64,000 nucleotides of DNA from Rhodospirillaceae bacterium LM-1 (lineage in GTDB: Bacteria; Pseudomonadota; Alphaproteobacteria; Rhodospirillales; WMHbin7): the NCBI GenBank assembly GCA_902725215.1, contig CACUVI010000002.1, forward strand, positions 79,676-143,675, written 5' to 3'. This document shows positions 1 through 8,540 of this stretch, piece by piece. How positions within the stretch are numbered: position 1 is the stretch's first letter; the number at the start of each line of letters is the position of its first letter. Both the position numbers and the translations under genes were made by a program. Under the pieces are notes generated by a model, which was not told the DNA's origin, did no database searches, and worked only from the letters and a program-made list of their open reading frames with translations.

Positions 1-1
1 C

Positions 2-1414
2 TGGCGCGGCGCCGAGATCGACAACATCCTGCGCTTCGAGCATGATTTTCCCGGCGCTCGTGTGATCCGGCTCGAGCGCAATTACCGTTCCGGCGAACAT
101 ATCCTGGGGGCGGCCAGCGGCCTGATCTCCCACAATGCCGGGCGGCTGGGAAAGACCTTGCGTCCCGGGCGCGAGGGCGCATCCAAAAGTGCCGCCAAGG
201 TCGAGGTGATGGGGCTTTGGAACGGCGAGGAGGAGGCGCGCCAGATCGCCGACCGCATGGTGGTTCTGAAGAAAGAGGGCATCGCCTACGCCGAGATGGC
301 GGTGCTGGTCAGGGCCGGGTTCCAGACCCGCGAATTCGAAGAACGCTTCATCACCATCGGCCTGCCTTATCGCGTGGTGGGTGGGCCGCGTTTCTACGAG
401 CGCCAGGAAATTCGCGACGCCTTGGCTTATCTGCGCGTGGTGGCGCAGCCCGACGATTCCTTGGCTTTCGAGCGCATCGTCAACACGCCCAAGCGCGGCC
501 TGGGCGACAGCACGCTGCAAATCATCCACCGATTGTCTCGCGCCATGAACGTCTCGATGCTGGCGGCATCGGTGAATCTGGTCGAGACCGACGAGATCAA
601 GCCGCGCGCCAAGGCCAGCCTGAAAACCGTTCTGGACAATTTCCAGCGCTGGAGCAGTTTGGTTGGCGGTCTTTCGCCAGCCGATCTGGCCCAGCAGATT
701 CTGGAGGAGTCCGGCTATATCGCCATGTGGAAGGCCGATACCGCGCCCGACGCGCCGGGTCGGGTGGAAAACCTGAAGGAGCTTTATTCCGCCATCGAAC
801 CCTTCGAGAGCCTGACCGCCTTCCTGGAACATGTCAGCCTGGTCATGGAAAACAATGCTGGCGCAGACGCAGACAAGGTGACCCTGATGACGCTGCATGG
901 CGCCAAGGGATTGGAATTCGACGCCGTCTTTTTGCCGGGCTGGGAGGAGGGCTTGTTTCCGCACCCCCGCGCCTTGGACGATCAAGGCGAACGAGGCTTG
1001 GAAGAAGAACGTCGTCTGGCCTATGTGGGCATTACCAGGGCGCGCAAATTGGCGGTGATCTCCTATTCGGGCGAACGGCGCGTTTATAATCAGTGGGTGC
1101 ATCCGGCTCCCTCGCGTTTCATTTCGGAACTGCCCGAGGCGCATGTCGAGAACCGGGGTATGAAGGGGCTGGACGTGTCTCGCAATTTCGCCGAAACCGG
1201 CGCCGGATGGGGCCAGCGTTTCGCCGCCAAGGCCAAGGAGAACGTGCGCAACTTCATCAAGGAATCCGAAGCCGGTTTCTGTGAAGGTGATCGGGTGTTT
1301 CATGAAAAATTCGGCTATGGCCGGGTGCTGGACGTCGATGGCACAAGGCTGGACATTCTGTTCGACAAGGCGGGAGCCAAGAAAGTGGTGGATAGTTTCG
1401 TGAGGAAGGCATGA
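2..1414 (+). CDS. uvrD: UvrD/PcrA-type superfamily 1 DNA helicase, 3' part
   Basis: This is the C-terminal part of an ATP-dependent 3'-5' helicase of the UvrD/PcrA/Rep family, which acts in nucleotide excision and mismatch repair. The reading frame is open from base 2 (WRGAEIDNILRF), so the N-terminal half with Walker A lies before the window. Visible are the NYRS helicase motif, the TLHGAKGLEFD motif V region, and EERRLAYVGITRARK (motif VI). The end (GDRVFHEKFGYGRVLDVDG) is the small Tudor-like C-terminal domain of UvrD/PcrA that binds RNA polymerase. Its stop overlaps the start of prmA by 4 nt (ATGA), so the two are probably cotranscribed. I cannot separate uvrD from pcrA naming from this part alone. 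Confidence 0.93.
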   Translation, partial: WRGAEIDNILRFEHDFPGARVIRLERNYRSGEHILGAASGLISHNAGRLGKTLRPGREGASKSAAKVEVMGLWNGEEEARQIADRMVVLKKEGIAYAEMAVLVRAGFQTREFEERFITIGLPYRVVGGPRFYERQEIRDALAYLRVVAQPDDSLAFERIVNTPKRGLGDSTLQIIHRLSRAMNVSMLAASVNLVETDEIKPRAKASLKTVLDNFQRWSSLVGGLSPADLAQQILEESGYIAMWKADTAPDAPGRVENLKELYSAIEPFESLTAFLEHVSLVMENNAGADADKVTLMTLHGAKGLEFDAVFLPGWEEGLFPHPRALDDQGERGLEEERRLAYVGITRARKLAVISYSGERRVYNQWVHPAPSRFISELPEAHVENRGMKGLDVSRNFAETGAGWGQRFAAKAKENVRNFIKESEAGFCEGDRVFHEKFGYGRVLDVDGTRLDILFDKAGAKKVVDSFVRKA

Positions 1415-2316
1415 CGGCGGGAACTGATTTGTGGCGCGTGGCCTTGGTCGTATCGGAAGACAAGGCGGCCGCCTTCGAAGACTCTTTGGAGGGACTTGCC
1501 GATACCGTGTCGCGCTTTGCCGCCGAAGGACAGGACGAAGGCGATGGCGGCCTGTGGATCGTCGAAGGATTGTCGCGTCATCCGATCGAGCGGCCTGAAA
1601 CTCTGTCGGCCATCGCCGCCATGGCGGTCGCCCAGAACATGGAGATGCCCGAGGTGGAATTCGGGCGTCTCGAGCAGCGAGATTGGCTTTCGCTCAATCT
1701 GGCCTCGTTCCCGCCCATCCAGGCGGGCCGCTTCTTCATTCATGGATCGCACGTCACCGAAGCGCCGCCCTTTGGCGCCATCGCCCTGAAGGTCGATGCG
1801 GGAACGGCTTTCGGTTCCGGCGAACATGCCAGCACCAAAGGTTGTCTGCTGGCCCTTGATGGTCTGGCGAAGAAGGGGCGTCTTGCCAATGTGCTGGATG
1901 TCGGTTGCGGCTCGGGCATTCTGGGATTGGCGGCGGCGAAATTATGGCGCTGTCGGGTGATGGCGTCGGATATCGATCCCGAAAGCATGCGCGTCACGAA
2001 GGCCAACGCCAGGGACAATCGGGCCAGCGCCTTCGTTGCTGCCGTCACGGCGCCTGGCTATCGGCATTGGGAAATCGCAAGGCGAGCGCCCTATGATCTG
2101 ATCTTCGCCAACATCCTGGCCAGACCGCTCATGCGCTTGGCCAAGGATTTGAAGGCGCATCTGAAGCCGGGCGGCGTTGCCGTTCTGGCCGGGCTGTTGG
2201 AGCGCCAGGAACGCATGGTGCTGTCGGCCCATCAGATGCAGGGACTAAGCCTTGAGCGGCGCATCCTGATCGATGGCTGGGCCTGTCTGGTGCTTAGAAA
2301 AAAAATCGCCGGCTGA
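1411..2316 (+). CDS. prmA: Ribosomal protein L11 methyltransferase
   Basis: A SAM-dependent methyltransferase of 301 aa that trimethylates ribosomal protein L11. The SAM-binding loop VLDVGCGSG is at residues 161-169. It is preceded by the PrmA signature FGAIALKVDAGTAFGSGEHAST (about 121-142) and followed by the NILARPL active-site segment. The N-terminal about 90 residues form the divergent substrate-recognition domain. Length fits the family. The gene starts inside the end of uvrD (ATGA overlap). It converges with the next gene, and their 3' ends overlap by 23 nt. Confidence 0.93.
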   Translation: MTAGTDLWRVALVVSEDKAAAFEDSLEGLADTVSRFAAEGQDEGDGGLWIVEGLSRHPIERPETLSAIAAMAVAQNMEMPEVEFGRLEQRDWLSLNLASFPPIQAGRFFIHGSHVTEAPPFGAIALKVDAGTAFGSGEHASTKGCLLALDGLAKKGRLANVLDVGCGSGILGLAAAKLWRCRVMASDIDPESMRVTKANARDNRASAFVAAVTAPGYRHWEIARRAPYDLIFANILARPLMRLAKDLKAHLKPGGVAVLAGLLERQERMVLSAHQMQGLSLERRILIDGWACLVLRKKIAG

Positions 2317-3244
2317 TTTCCCGGGCCACCTCGCCAGCGGCGTCCAAGGGCGTTTGCGCCTTGACTGAATTGCCAGCGCCCAGCGGACTGGCGTAACCGC
2401 GCTCGTACAAATCTCGATGCAATCTTGCATGTTTGTCGCCCACGAAACCGGGCGGGGCGAAAATGTGAACCGGCTTGGCCGTGAAACAGGCCTCGCAGGC
2501 CATGGACACCGAATCGCCCGTCACCACGATGGCGTCGGCCAAAGCCAAAAAGCCCAGATACGGATTGTCGCTTCCATGGCCGTCGAACAGGGCGTTGGGC
2601 TGCGACAATTGCGCGGTCAAAGCCGCCCAGGCGCGATGCGGCGTTCTGCGGCTGCCCGTGACCAGCAGGCTGCCGCCAGATTGTCGGCGCAGGGCTTCCA
2701 CCTGTTGGCCCAGCAGCGCCGCCGCAGCATCGTCGAAGGGGCGCTTATGCGTGGCTCCGCCCACCAGTACCGCCAGATAGGGGCGCGGCAGATGCGACAG
2801 GCGCGCTTCCCATTCTTGCGCCGCCGCCGTCAGCTTCAAAGACGTCAGCCGATGCGGCGCTCCCGTGATGCGAAGCTGGTTGGCGGCGTCAGGATGGGAA
2901 TCATGCAGCGGCAGGGCGATCAGATCGAAATCATGGGCGGATGTGCCGGGATGCATGATCTGCACGATTTTGGCCTCTCCCCCGCTTTGCCGCTTGATCC
3001 AGCGGGCAATCGGGGCGGTGCGCCGCCCGGCCGCGATCACCAAGCTAGGCCAGGGCGAGATCAAGTCGCGCCGCGTTTCCTTCGCCACCCCCATCAAGGA
3101 GGAGCCGCGCATCAAGTTGGGCAGGCCAGCCAGCTTGGTATAGGCGATCGGTTTGACCAGATACGGCCTGCCCAGCGCTTCCGCCACGCCCAAGGCTTGG
3201 TTGGCGTGTCCTGCGGCAGTATCTGCCAGAACCCAGACGCTCAT
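2294..3244 (-). CDS. Mitochondrial fission ELM1-family protein (DUF1022)
   Basis: A 316-aa protein whose sequence (MSVWVLADTAAGHANQALGVAEALG..., and near the C-terminus GDSVSMACEACFTAKPVHIFAPP) matches the ELM1/DUF1022 family. The fold resembles GT-B glycosyltransferases, and the bacterial function is not established. The start was placed at 3244 rather than the upstream in-frame codon, because the N-terminus then matches the family and the ATG overlaps the stop of the upstream ThDP enzyme gene (ATGA, 3241-3244). That overlap suggests the two are translated as a pair. A nucleotide-sugar transferase role is possible but is inference only. Confidence 0.75.
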   Translation of the reverse strand: MSVWVLADTAAGHANQALGVAEALGRPYLVKPIAYTKLAGLPNLMRGSSLMGVAKETRRDLISPWPSLVIAAGRRTAPIARWIKRQSGGEAKIVQIMHPGTSAHDFDLIALPLHDSHPDAANQLRITGAPHRLTSLKLTAAAQEWEARLSHLPRPYLAVLVGGATHKRPFDDAAAALLGQQVEALRRQSGGSLLVTGSRRTPHRAWAALTAQLSQPNALFDGHGSDNPYLGFLALADAIVVTGDSVSMACEACFTAKPVHIFAPPGFVGDKHARLHRDLYERGYASPLGAGNSVKAQTPLDAAGEVAREISRRFFF

Positions 3245-4887
3245 GGCTTGGGTTTCATTTTCGTCAATCGCATCCGGGGCGTGATGATGTCGGGATCTGT
3301 TTTCAGGTGCAGCACGGTCGCCTTGCCGCATGCCATGGCCCGTTTGAAGGCGGGTTCGAAATCTTTGGTTTTGGTTACGGTTTGGCCAAAAGCGCCGAAA
3401 CTTTCGGCCCAGGAAGCGAAGTCGGGATTTTGCAGATCGGTCGCCACCACGCGGCCTGGATAGCGCGCTTCTTGATGCATGCGGATAGTGCCGAACATGC
3501 CATTGTCGAAGATCAGGATGATGGGCTTGGCCTTGTGCTGGATGGCGGTCGCCAATTCCTGTCCGGTCATCAAGGCTCCGCCGTCGCCAACGAAAGAGAC
3601 CACAGTACGATCAGGCTCCTGAAGGGATGCGCCGACGGCGGCGGGAATGCTGTAACCCATGGCGCCGCAAGTGGGACCCAGCAGGCGGCGCGACCCGAAG
3701 GTCAGGAAACGTTGCGGCCAGCCCGCGAAATTCCCGGCATCGACGGTTAGAATGGCGTCGTCGGGCAACAGGCGTTCCAGCGTCTCCATGACCAGTCCGG
3801 CATCCAGGGTTCCGCCGGTCGGTTGCGGCTTTGACCATTCCTGACGGGCTTGGCGCAATTGCTTGGTCCAGGCGGACCAAGCCGGTTTTGCGGGAGCGCT
3901 TGGCTCCAAAAAGGCTTGGACAAAGGAATCGGGCGTTGCGTTGATGGCCAGATCGGCGTGGAACACCTTGCCCAACTCGCCCGCTCCGGCATGGACATGG
4001 ATGACGGTTTGTCCGGCTACTGGAAGCCGATAGCCCTGGCTGGCGATTTCCCCCAGGCGCGTGCCCAGCAGGAACAGAAGATCGGCCTCCATTGCCGCCT
4101 TCAGCAATTGGGGGTCGGGGCCGATGCCCAGGTCGCCCGCAAAGCCGGGATGTTGGCCCGATATCAGGTCTTGGCGGCGAAAGGGGACGGCGATGGGCAG
4201 TTTCCACTTTCTGGCCAGCAGGTCCAGGGCCGCCCGGCCTTCCTCTGTCCATTGGCTGCCGCCCGCGATCAAGAGCGGGCGCTTGGCCCTTTTCAGCAAG
4301 ACCGCCGCCGCGTCAAGCTGGTCGCGACTTGCCTGGGGACGAAAGGCGGGCAGAACCTTGGCCTTGGGGGGTGCCGCTTCCTCGCGCAGCAAATCTTCGG
4401 GCAGGGCCAGCACCACCGGGCCGGGCCGGTCGGAGACGGCTTGTTGGAAAGCATGTTCCAGCATCGAGGGTAGATGGGCGATGTCTTCGACCCTGGCCGC
4501 CCATTTGCACAAAGGTGCGAACATGGCGGCGAAATCGACTTCCTGGAAGGCCTCGCGTCCATAGAAATCGCGCCCCACATCGCCCAACAGCAGGATCAGG
4601 GGGGTGGAATCTTGCATCGCCGTATGGATGCCGATGACGGCGTTGGCGGCCCCCGGCCCGCGGGTGGCCAAGACGACGCCAGTCTTTCCCGTCAGCTTGG
4701 CCTGGGCTTCGGCCATGAAGGCGGCCCCGCCTTCCTGGCGGCAGACGATCGTCTTGATTTTCTTGCGGTACAGGGCGTCCAGAATGGGCAGATAGCTTTC
4801 GCCGGGCACGCAAAAGACCCGCTCCACCCCCTGGCGAAGCAGGTGTTCGGTGACGATATGTCCGCCTGTGCGCCCTTTTTTCGTCAT
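3241..4887 (-). CDS. Thiamine diphosphate-dependent enzyme, acetolactate synthase-like
   Basis: A 548-aa protein of the ThDP decarboxylase/acetolactate synthase superfamily. It has the N-terminal PYR domain with catalytic Glu52 (RQEGGAAFMAEA), a central domain (about 190-330), and the C-terminal PP domain with the ThDP/Mg motif GDGGALMTG from residue 434 to the downstream Asn (about 30 residues later). No ilvH-type small subunit lies nearby, so it is not evidently the biosynthetic acetohydroxyacid synthase. The substrate is unknown. Such orphan IlvB-like enzymes include benzaldehyde lyase-like, oxalyl-CoA decarboxylase-like and sulfoacetaldehyde-type members. It is translationally coupled to the ELM1-family gene. 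Confidence 0.8.
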   Translation of the reverse strand: MTKKGRTGGHIVTEHLLRQGVERVFCVPGESYLPILDALYRKKIKTIVCRQEGGAAFMAEAQAKLTGKTGVVLATRGPGAANAVIGIHTAMQDSTPLILLLGDVGRDFYGREAFQEVDFAAMFAPLCKWAARVEDIAHLPSMLEHAFQQAVSDRPGPVVLALPEDLLREEAAPPKAKVLPAFRPQASRDQLDAAAVLLKRAKRPLLIAGGSQWTEEGRAALDLLARKWKLPIAVPFRRQDLISGQHPGFAGDLGIGPDPQLLKAAMEADLLFLLGTRLGEIASQGYRLPVAGQTVIHVHAGAGELGKVFHADLAINATPDSFVQAFLEPSAPAKPAWSAWTKQLRQARQEWSKPQPTGGTLDAGLVMETLERLLPDDAILTVDAGNFAGWPQRFLTFGSRRLLGPTCGAMGYSIPAAVGASLQEPDRTVVSFVGDGGALMTGQELATAIQHKAKPIILIFDNGMFGTIRMHQEARYPGRVVATDLQNPDFASWAESFGAFGQTVTKTKDFEPAFKRAMACGKATVLHLKTDPDIITPRMRLTKMKPKP

Positions 4888-4964
4888 AAACTTGGCTTAG
4901 AACGTTGCGTGACAGGCGTCAAGAAGCCATGATGACGCCCCCTTTGAAAGGAATGGACAGACTC

Positions 4965-5708
4965 ATGCGTAAAATGTTGGCCAGCCTGCTTCTTGCCGCG
5001 TCGATCAGCCTTCCCGCCGCCGCCGCCGACAACACCCTTAGCCTCAAACAGGCCCAGGAGGTTCGCAAGATCGTCCGCGAAATGCTGATGGAGAATCCGG
5101 AACTGATCGCCGACGCCATCCAGGCGCTTGAGGAAAAGCAGCGTCTGGCGACCGAGGCCGAGTCCAAGAAGGCGCTGACGGATCGCAAGAAGGATGTTTA
5201 CGAGGACGCCAATTCGCCGGTGGGCGGCAATCCCAAGGGCGACGTGACCTTGGTCGAATTCTTCGATTACCGCTGCGGCTACTGCAAATCGGTCCATGAC
5301 GTCGTGATGCGCGTCGTCAAGGATGACGGCAAGGTCAAGCTGATCTTCAAGGAATTCCCCATCCTGGGCGCCGAATCGGTGTTCGCCTCCAAGGCGGCGC
5401 TGGCGGCCGCCAAGCAGAAGAAGTATGTGGAGTTCCAAGACGCCATGATGCGCCACAAGGGTGCTTACAACGAAGAGAGCGTGATGGAACTGGCCAAAAG
5501 CGTCGGCCTTGACCCTGTGCGCCTGAAAAAGGACATGGCGGGCGACGACATCGTGAAGATGCTGAAGGCCAATATGGACTTGGCGGAATCGTTGGGCATC
5601 CGCGGCACGCCCGGCTTTGTCATGGGCGACAACATCATTCCGGGCGCTCTTCCCGAAGCCAGCCTGCGCCAGTGGCTGGCCGACGCCCGCGTCAAGAAGA
5701 TGAAATAA
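4965..5708 (+). CDS. DsbA-family periplasmic thiol:disulfide oxidoreductase
   Basis: A 247-aa exported thioredoxin-fold protein. The start at 4965 gives a clean signal peptide (MRKMLASLLLAASISLPAAAAD, cleavage after AAA-A). An earlier in-frame ATG at 4953 is possible. A helical N-terminal segment (about 25-85) precedes the thioredoxin domain, as in the Com1/ScsC-like DsbA group. The active site is C104-G-Y-C107 (FDYRCGYCKSV), and the cis-Pro loop is RGTPGFVMGD. It probably oxidises or isomerises disulfides in envelope proteins. No DsbB partner is nearby. It converges with the hook-family gene across a two-palindrome intergenic repeat. Confidence 0.88.
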   Translation: MRKMLASLLLAASISLPAAAADNTLSLKQAQEVRKIVREMLMENPELIADAIQALEEKQRLATEAESKKALTDRKKDVYEDANSPVGGNPKGDVTLVEFFDYRCGYCKSVHDVVMRVVKDDGKVKLIFKEFPILGAESVFASKAALAAAKQKKYVEFQDAMMRHKGAYNEESVMELAKSVGLDPVRLKKDMAGDDIVKMLKANMDLAESLGIRGTPGFVMGDNIIPGALPEASLRQWLADARVKKMK

Positions 5709-5722
5709 GTCGGAATGAAGTC

Positions 5723-5794
5723 ATGCGCGGACTTGATCCGCGCATCCATGCGGCAATTGCTGATATCGTGGATGGCCGGGTCAAACCCGGCCAT
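5723..5794. repeat. Intergenic element of two perfect palindromes
   Basis: Two inverted repeats sit between converging genes: ATGCGCGGA/TCCGCGCAT (5723-5731 and 5737-5745) and ATGGCCGGGT/ACCCGGCCAT (5772-5781 and 5785-5794). The pattern is the dispersed intergenic repeat common in alphaproteobacteria. In one frame of the minus strand it reads as the familiar spurious peptide MAGFDPAIH. It may act as a bidirectional terminator. It is not a gene. Confidence 0.7.
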
Positions 5795-5806
5795 GACCAT
5801 TTCAGG

Positions 5807-7249
5807 TCACTTCAGGTCCCTGACCGTCGTCGTCATTTCGTCGGCGGTCTGGAACACCTTGGTCGCCATCGTATAGGCTTTCTGGGTGATGATCATCTTT
5901 GTGAACTCGTCCTCGATCGCCACGTTCGACTGTTCCACCGCCGCCGCCGTCCAAGTCATCAGCCCTTCGTCGTTGACGCCTTGCGCGCGCACGGTAATGT
6001 CGCCCGCGTTCTCGTCATAGGCCCAGCGCGTGCCCGACAGCGCCATCAGTTGGTTGGGGGCGTCGAAGGTGGCGACGGGAATCTGATACATGCGTCTGGT
6101 TTCGTTGTTGCTGTAACTGCCAACCAAGAAACCGTCATTGGTGAAGTATGTATCGCGCAAATAGCCGTTCACATTGCCGTTTTGCTCGAAATTATAGATC
6201 AGGCTGTTGCCCGAATACTGGGTCAGGCCCGACAAATCGATGCTGATCGTCGATGCCGTGACCGGGGTCGCCGTCGAAGCCGTCGTGACGGTCGATGTGA
6301 AGTTCACGTCGTTCCAGGCGATCGAGGTATCGACGAAGAGGTCGCCGCCAGCTCCCGCCGGATCGACCGTGGTCAGTCGCCCATCGCCGTCGAAGGTTAG
6401 GGTATAAGGGCCGCCCGTCGCTGTGCCGGACGTGCTGTTGGATCCCAGCGTGAAGTCAAGCGACCAGACATTTTCCAATGTCGGGTCGGGGGTGAGCACG
6501 AAGTTGATCTGGTCGGACAGATAGTCGGTGACGCCGCTATCCGGATTCTCCACCGCCTTGTAGGCAGGAATGCCGAATTCGACAGTATCGTCCTTGTTGG
6601 TGTTCGAATCGATGTTGGCGCGCATGGTCAGCGTGCTGGTGGCCATGCCCGCCGACAGGGTATAGGCGTCGGTGCGCACCGCCGTCAGGTCGGAAAGGCC
6701 GTCCGAGGTCGTGAAGACGCCGGTTGTCGGGTCGGAGGCGAAGGCCAGCAGATATTGGCCGTCGGGCGTCGAAAGGTAGGTGGGACGCAAATTCGACGAT
6801 GGCGGCTCGGCGCCCCGGCTGGTCGTGCTGTTCCAGGTGTCGCTGTACGAGACGCTATAGGTCGTGTCGGCGGCGGCGGTCGTCGAGGTGTCGGTCGTAT
6901 CGACCTTCCACAGGAAATTTCCCGCGCGGCCGAAAGTATAGTCGGCCTCTCTATCCGGCATGCCCGCCGTTGGGCTTAGGATGAACATGCCCTGGCCGTT
7001 GATGGCCATGTCCAGATTGCCGCCGGTGCCCAGGATGGTGCCTTGGCGATCCACCGCTTGGCGCGTCACCTTATCGACGCCGAAGATGTTCCAGCCAGGA
7101 TAGCTTTCCGACAACGAGGTCTTGAACAGATCCTCGGTCTTCTTGTATCCGGCCGTGTTGATGTTCACGACGTTCTGACTGATGACGTTCATGGAATGGC
7201 TTTGCGCCATCATGGCCGTCATGCTGTTTGTGAAGGCGCCCCATAACAT
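5807..7249 (-). CDS. Flagellar hook-family protein (FlgE-like), orphan
   Basis: A 480-aa axial flagellar protein. The N-terminus (LWGAFTNSMTAMMAQSHSMNVISQNVVNINTAGYKK) is the rod/hook N-terminal helix with the conserved NxxNxNTxGYKK segment. The C-terminus (VEQSNVAIEDEFTKMIITQKAYTMATKVFQTADEM) is the matching C-terminal coiled-coil domain. The middle is rich in Thr, Ser and Asp, as in the exposed D1/D2 hook domains. The start at 7249 has an AGGAG site 7 nt upstream. No other flagellar structural gene lies beside it, so it is an isolated member, either a second hook protein or a hook-like accessory protein. A sigma-54-type promoter lies upstream. Confidence 0.85.
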   Translation of the reverse strand: MLWGAFTNSMTAMMAQSHSMNVISQNVVNINTAGYKKTEDLFKTSLSESYPGWNIFGVDKVTRQAVDRQGTILGTGGNLDMAINGQGMFILSPTAGMPDREADYTFGRAGNFLWKVDTTDTSTTAAADTTYSVSYSDTWNSTTSRGAEPPSSNLRPTYLSTPDGQYLLAFASDPTTGVFTTSDGLSDLTAVRTDAYTLSAGMATSTLTMRANIDSNTNKDDTVEFGIPAYKAVENPDSGVTDYLSDQINFVLTPDPTLENVWSLDFTLGSNSTSGTATGGPYTLTFDGDGRLTTVDPAGAGGDLFVDTSIAWNDVNFTSTVTTASTATPVTASTISIDLSGLTQYSGNSLIYNFEQNGNVNGYLRDTYFTNDGFLVGSYSNNETRRMYQIPVATFDAPNQLMALSGTRWAYDENAGDITVRAQGVNDEGLMTWTAAAVEQSNVAIEDEFTKMIITQKAYTMATKVFQTADEMTTTVRDLK

Positions 7250-7290
7250 GGTCCGGCTCCTGGCAAGTGAAAATTCCTGGGAAGACCGCA

Positions 7291-7305
7291 GCAATTGCCG
7301 TGCCA
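7291..7305 (-). promoter_or_regulatory. Sigma-54 (-24/-12) promoter for the hook-family gene
   Basis: On the minus strand the sequence TGGCACGGCAATTGC matches the RpoN consensus TGGCACG-N4-TTGC at every defined base, with the correct GG-to-GC spacing. Transcription would begin about 12 nt downstream, near 7280, leaving a roughly 30-nt leader before the ATG at 7249. Sigma-54 control of hook genes is established in several alphaproteobacteria, which supports the reading. Confidence 0.8.
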
Positions 7306-7354
7306 GGATGCGGTCCCGGAAAGCCAAGTCATTTCAATGGGTGCAAGACGATGC

Positions 7355-7379
7355 CGCCCGGCATGGCCTGCCGGGCGGG
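7355..7379 (-). terminator. Strong hairpin downstream of ornithine decarboxylase
   Basis: A perfect 10-bp stem (CCGCCCGGCA/TGCCGGGCGG, 5-nt loop) lies 28 nt after the decarboxylase stop. No clear T-run follows it, so it is only a probable termination or 3'-stability hairpin. A smaller GGCAA/TTGCC hairpin lies next to it at about 7379-7392. Confidence 0.45.
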
Positions 7380-7406
7380 GCAATTCTTGCCGGGTGTCTT
7401 TGAGTG

Positions 7407-8540
7407 CTAGATAAAGTAAGCCTTCAGGGGCGCGAAGCCGTTGAAGCCCACCGAGGAATAGGTGGTGGTATAGGCGCCGGTCGAGAGCAGTTCGATCTTG
7501 TCGCCCACTTCAAGGCCAAGCGGCAACTCATATCCCGCCTTTTCGTACAGGATGTCTGCCGAATCGCAGGTCGGTCCGGCAATCACCACCGGTCCCGTCT
7601 TGCCGCCGTCGTGAGGCGTGCGCACGCGGTATTTAATGGCCTCGTCCATGGTTTCGGCCAAGCCGCCGAACTTGCCGATGTCGAGATAGACCCAGCGGGC
7701 CTCGTCCTCGGCATAGCTTTTCTTCGAGATCAGCACCACTTCGGTCTGGATGATGCCCGAATCGCCCACCAGAGAACGGCCGGGTTCAACGATCATGGCG
7801 GGCAGGCGGTTGCCGAAATGATGGGTCATGGCTTTCATGATGGCGTCGCCATAGGCGTCGATGTCGGCGACGTCGGTTCGGTAGCGCGCCGGGAAGCCGC
7901 CACCCAGATTGACCATCTTCAGCTCGATGCCCGCTTCGTTCAGCGCCGAGAACAGCATGGCGGCGCGGCCCACCGCGACATCCCACTGGCTAAGGTCGGT
8001 CTGCTGCGAGCCGACATGGAAGGAGACGCCGTAAGGGTCGAGACCACGCTCGCGGGCCTGGATCAGCAGATCGCGGGCCATCTCGATCTCGCAGCCGAAT
8101 TTGCGCGACAGCGGCCAGTCGGCGCCCGCGTTATCGACCAGGATGCGGCAAAAGACCGAAGCGCCGGGGGCGGCCTGGGTCAGCTTGTCCAACTCGGCCT
8201 GGCTGTCGAAGGCGAACAGACGCACGCCCTTGGCGAAAGCGGCTTCGATGTCGCGCTGCTTCTTGATGGTGCTGCCGAAGGAAATGCGCGACGGCTCGGC
8301 CCCGCAATCCAGGCAGAGGTCGATTTCGGTCAGGCTGGCGGTGTCGAAGCTCGACCCCATGCCGTTCAGCATGGACACGATCTCGGGCGCCGGGTTGGCC
8401 TTGACGGCGTAATAGACTTGGGCGATCGGCAACGAGTTCTTGAGCGCCGTGTAGTTCTCGGCGATCACGTCGAGATCGACCACGAGGCAGGGCGTTTCAG
8501 GCTGCCGTTCGGCAAGGAAACGGGCAATTTTCTGGCTCAT
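7407..8540 (-). CDS. Ornithine (or lysine/ornithine) decarboxylase, PLP fold III
   Basis: A 377-aa eukaryote-type (group IV) PLP-dependent decarboxylase that makes putrescine from ornithine, the first step of polyamine synthesis. Visible are the PLP lysine K47 (YYAVKANP), the FHVGSQQ segment, the glycine loop GGGFPARY, EPGRSLVGDSG, and the catalytic Cys325 in GPTCDSADILYE. The start at 8540 overlaps the stop of a 44-codon upstream ORF by 4 nt (ATGA). A structured leader resembling the alphaproteobacterial speF motif lies before that ORF, so expression is probably controlled at the RNA level. Substrate preference (ornithine versus lysine) cannot be settled by eye. Confidence 0.9.
   Translation of the reverse strand: MSQKIARFLAERQPETPCLVVDLDVIAENYTALKNSLPIAQVYYAVKANPAPEIVSMLNGMGSSFDTASLTEIDLCLDCGAEPSRISFGSTIKKQRDIEAAFAKGVRLFAFDSQAELDKLTQAAPGASVFCRILVDNAGADWPLSRKFGCEIEMARDLLIQARERGLDPYGVSFHVGSQQTDLSQWDVAVGRAAMLFSALNEAGIELKMVNLGGGFPARYRTDVADIDAYGDAIMKAMTHHFGNRLPAMIVEPGRSLVGDSGIIQTEVVLISKKSYAEDEARWVYLDIGKFGGLAETMDEAIKYRVRTPHDGGKTGPVVIAGPTCDSADILYEKAGYELPLGLEVGDKIELLSTGAYTTTYSSVGFNGFAPLKAYFI

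Noticed and set aside
5465..5800. Short ORF reading MAGFDPAIHD...
   Set aside because: It is the known spurious translation of a dispersed palindromic repeat plus antisense of the DsbA-like gene.
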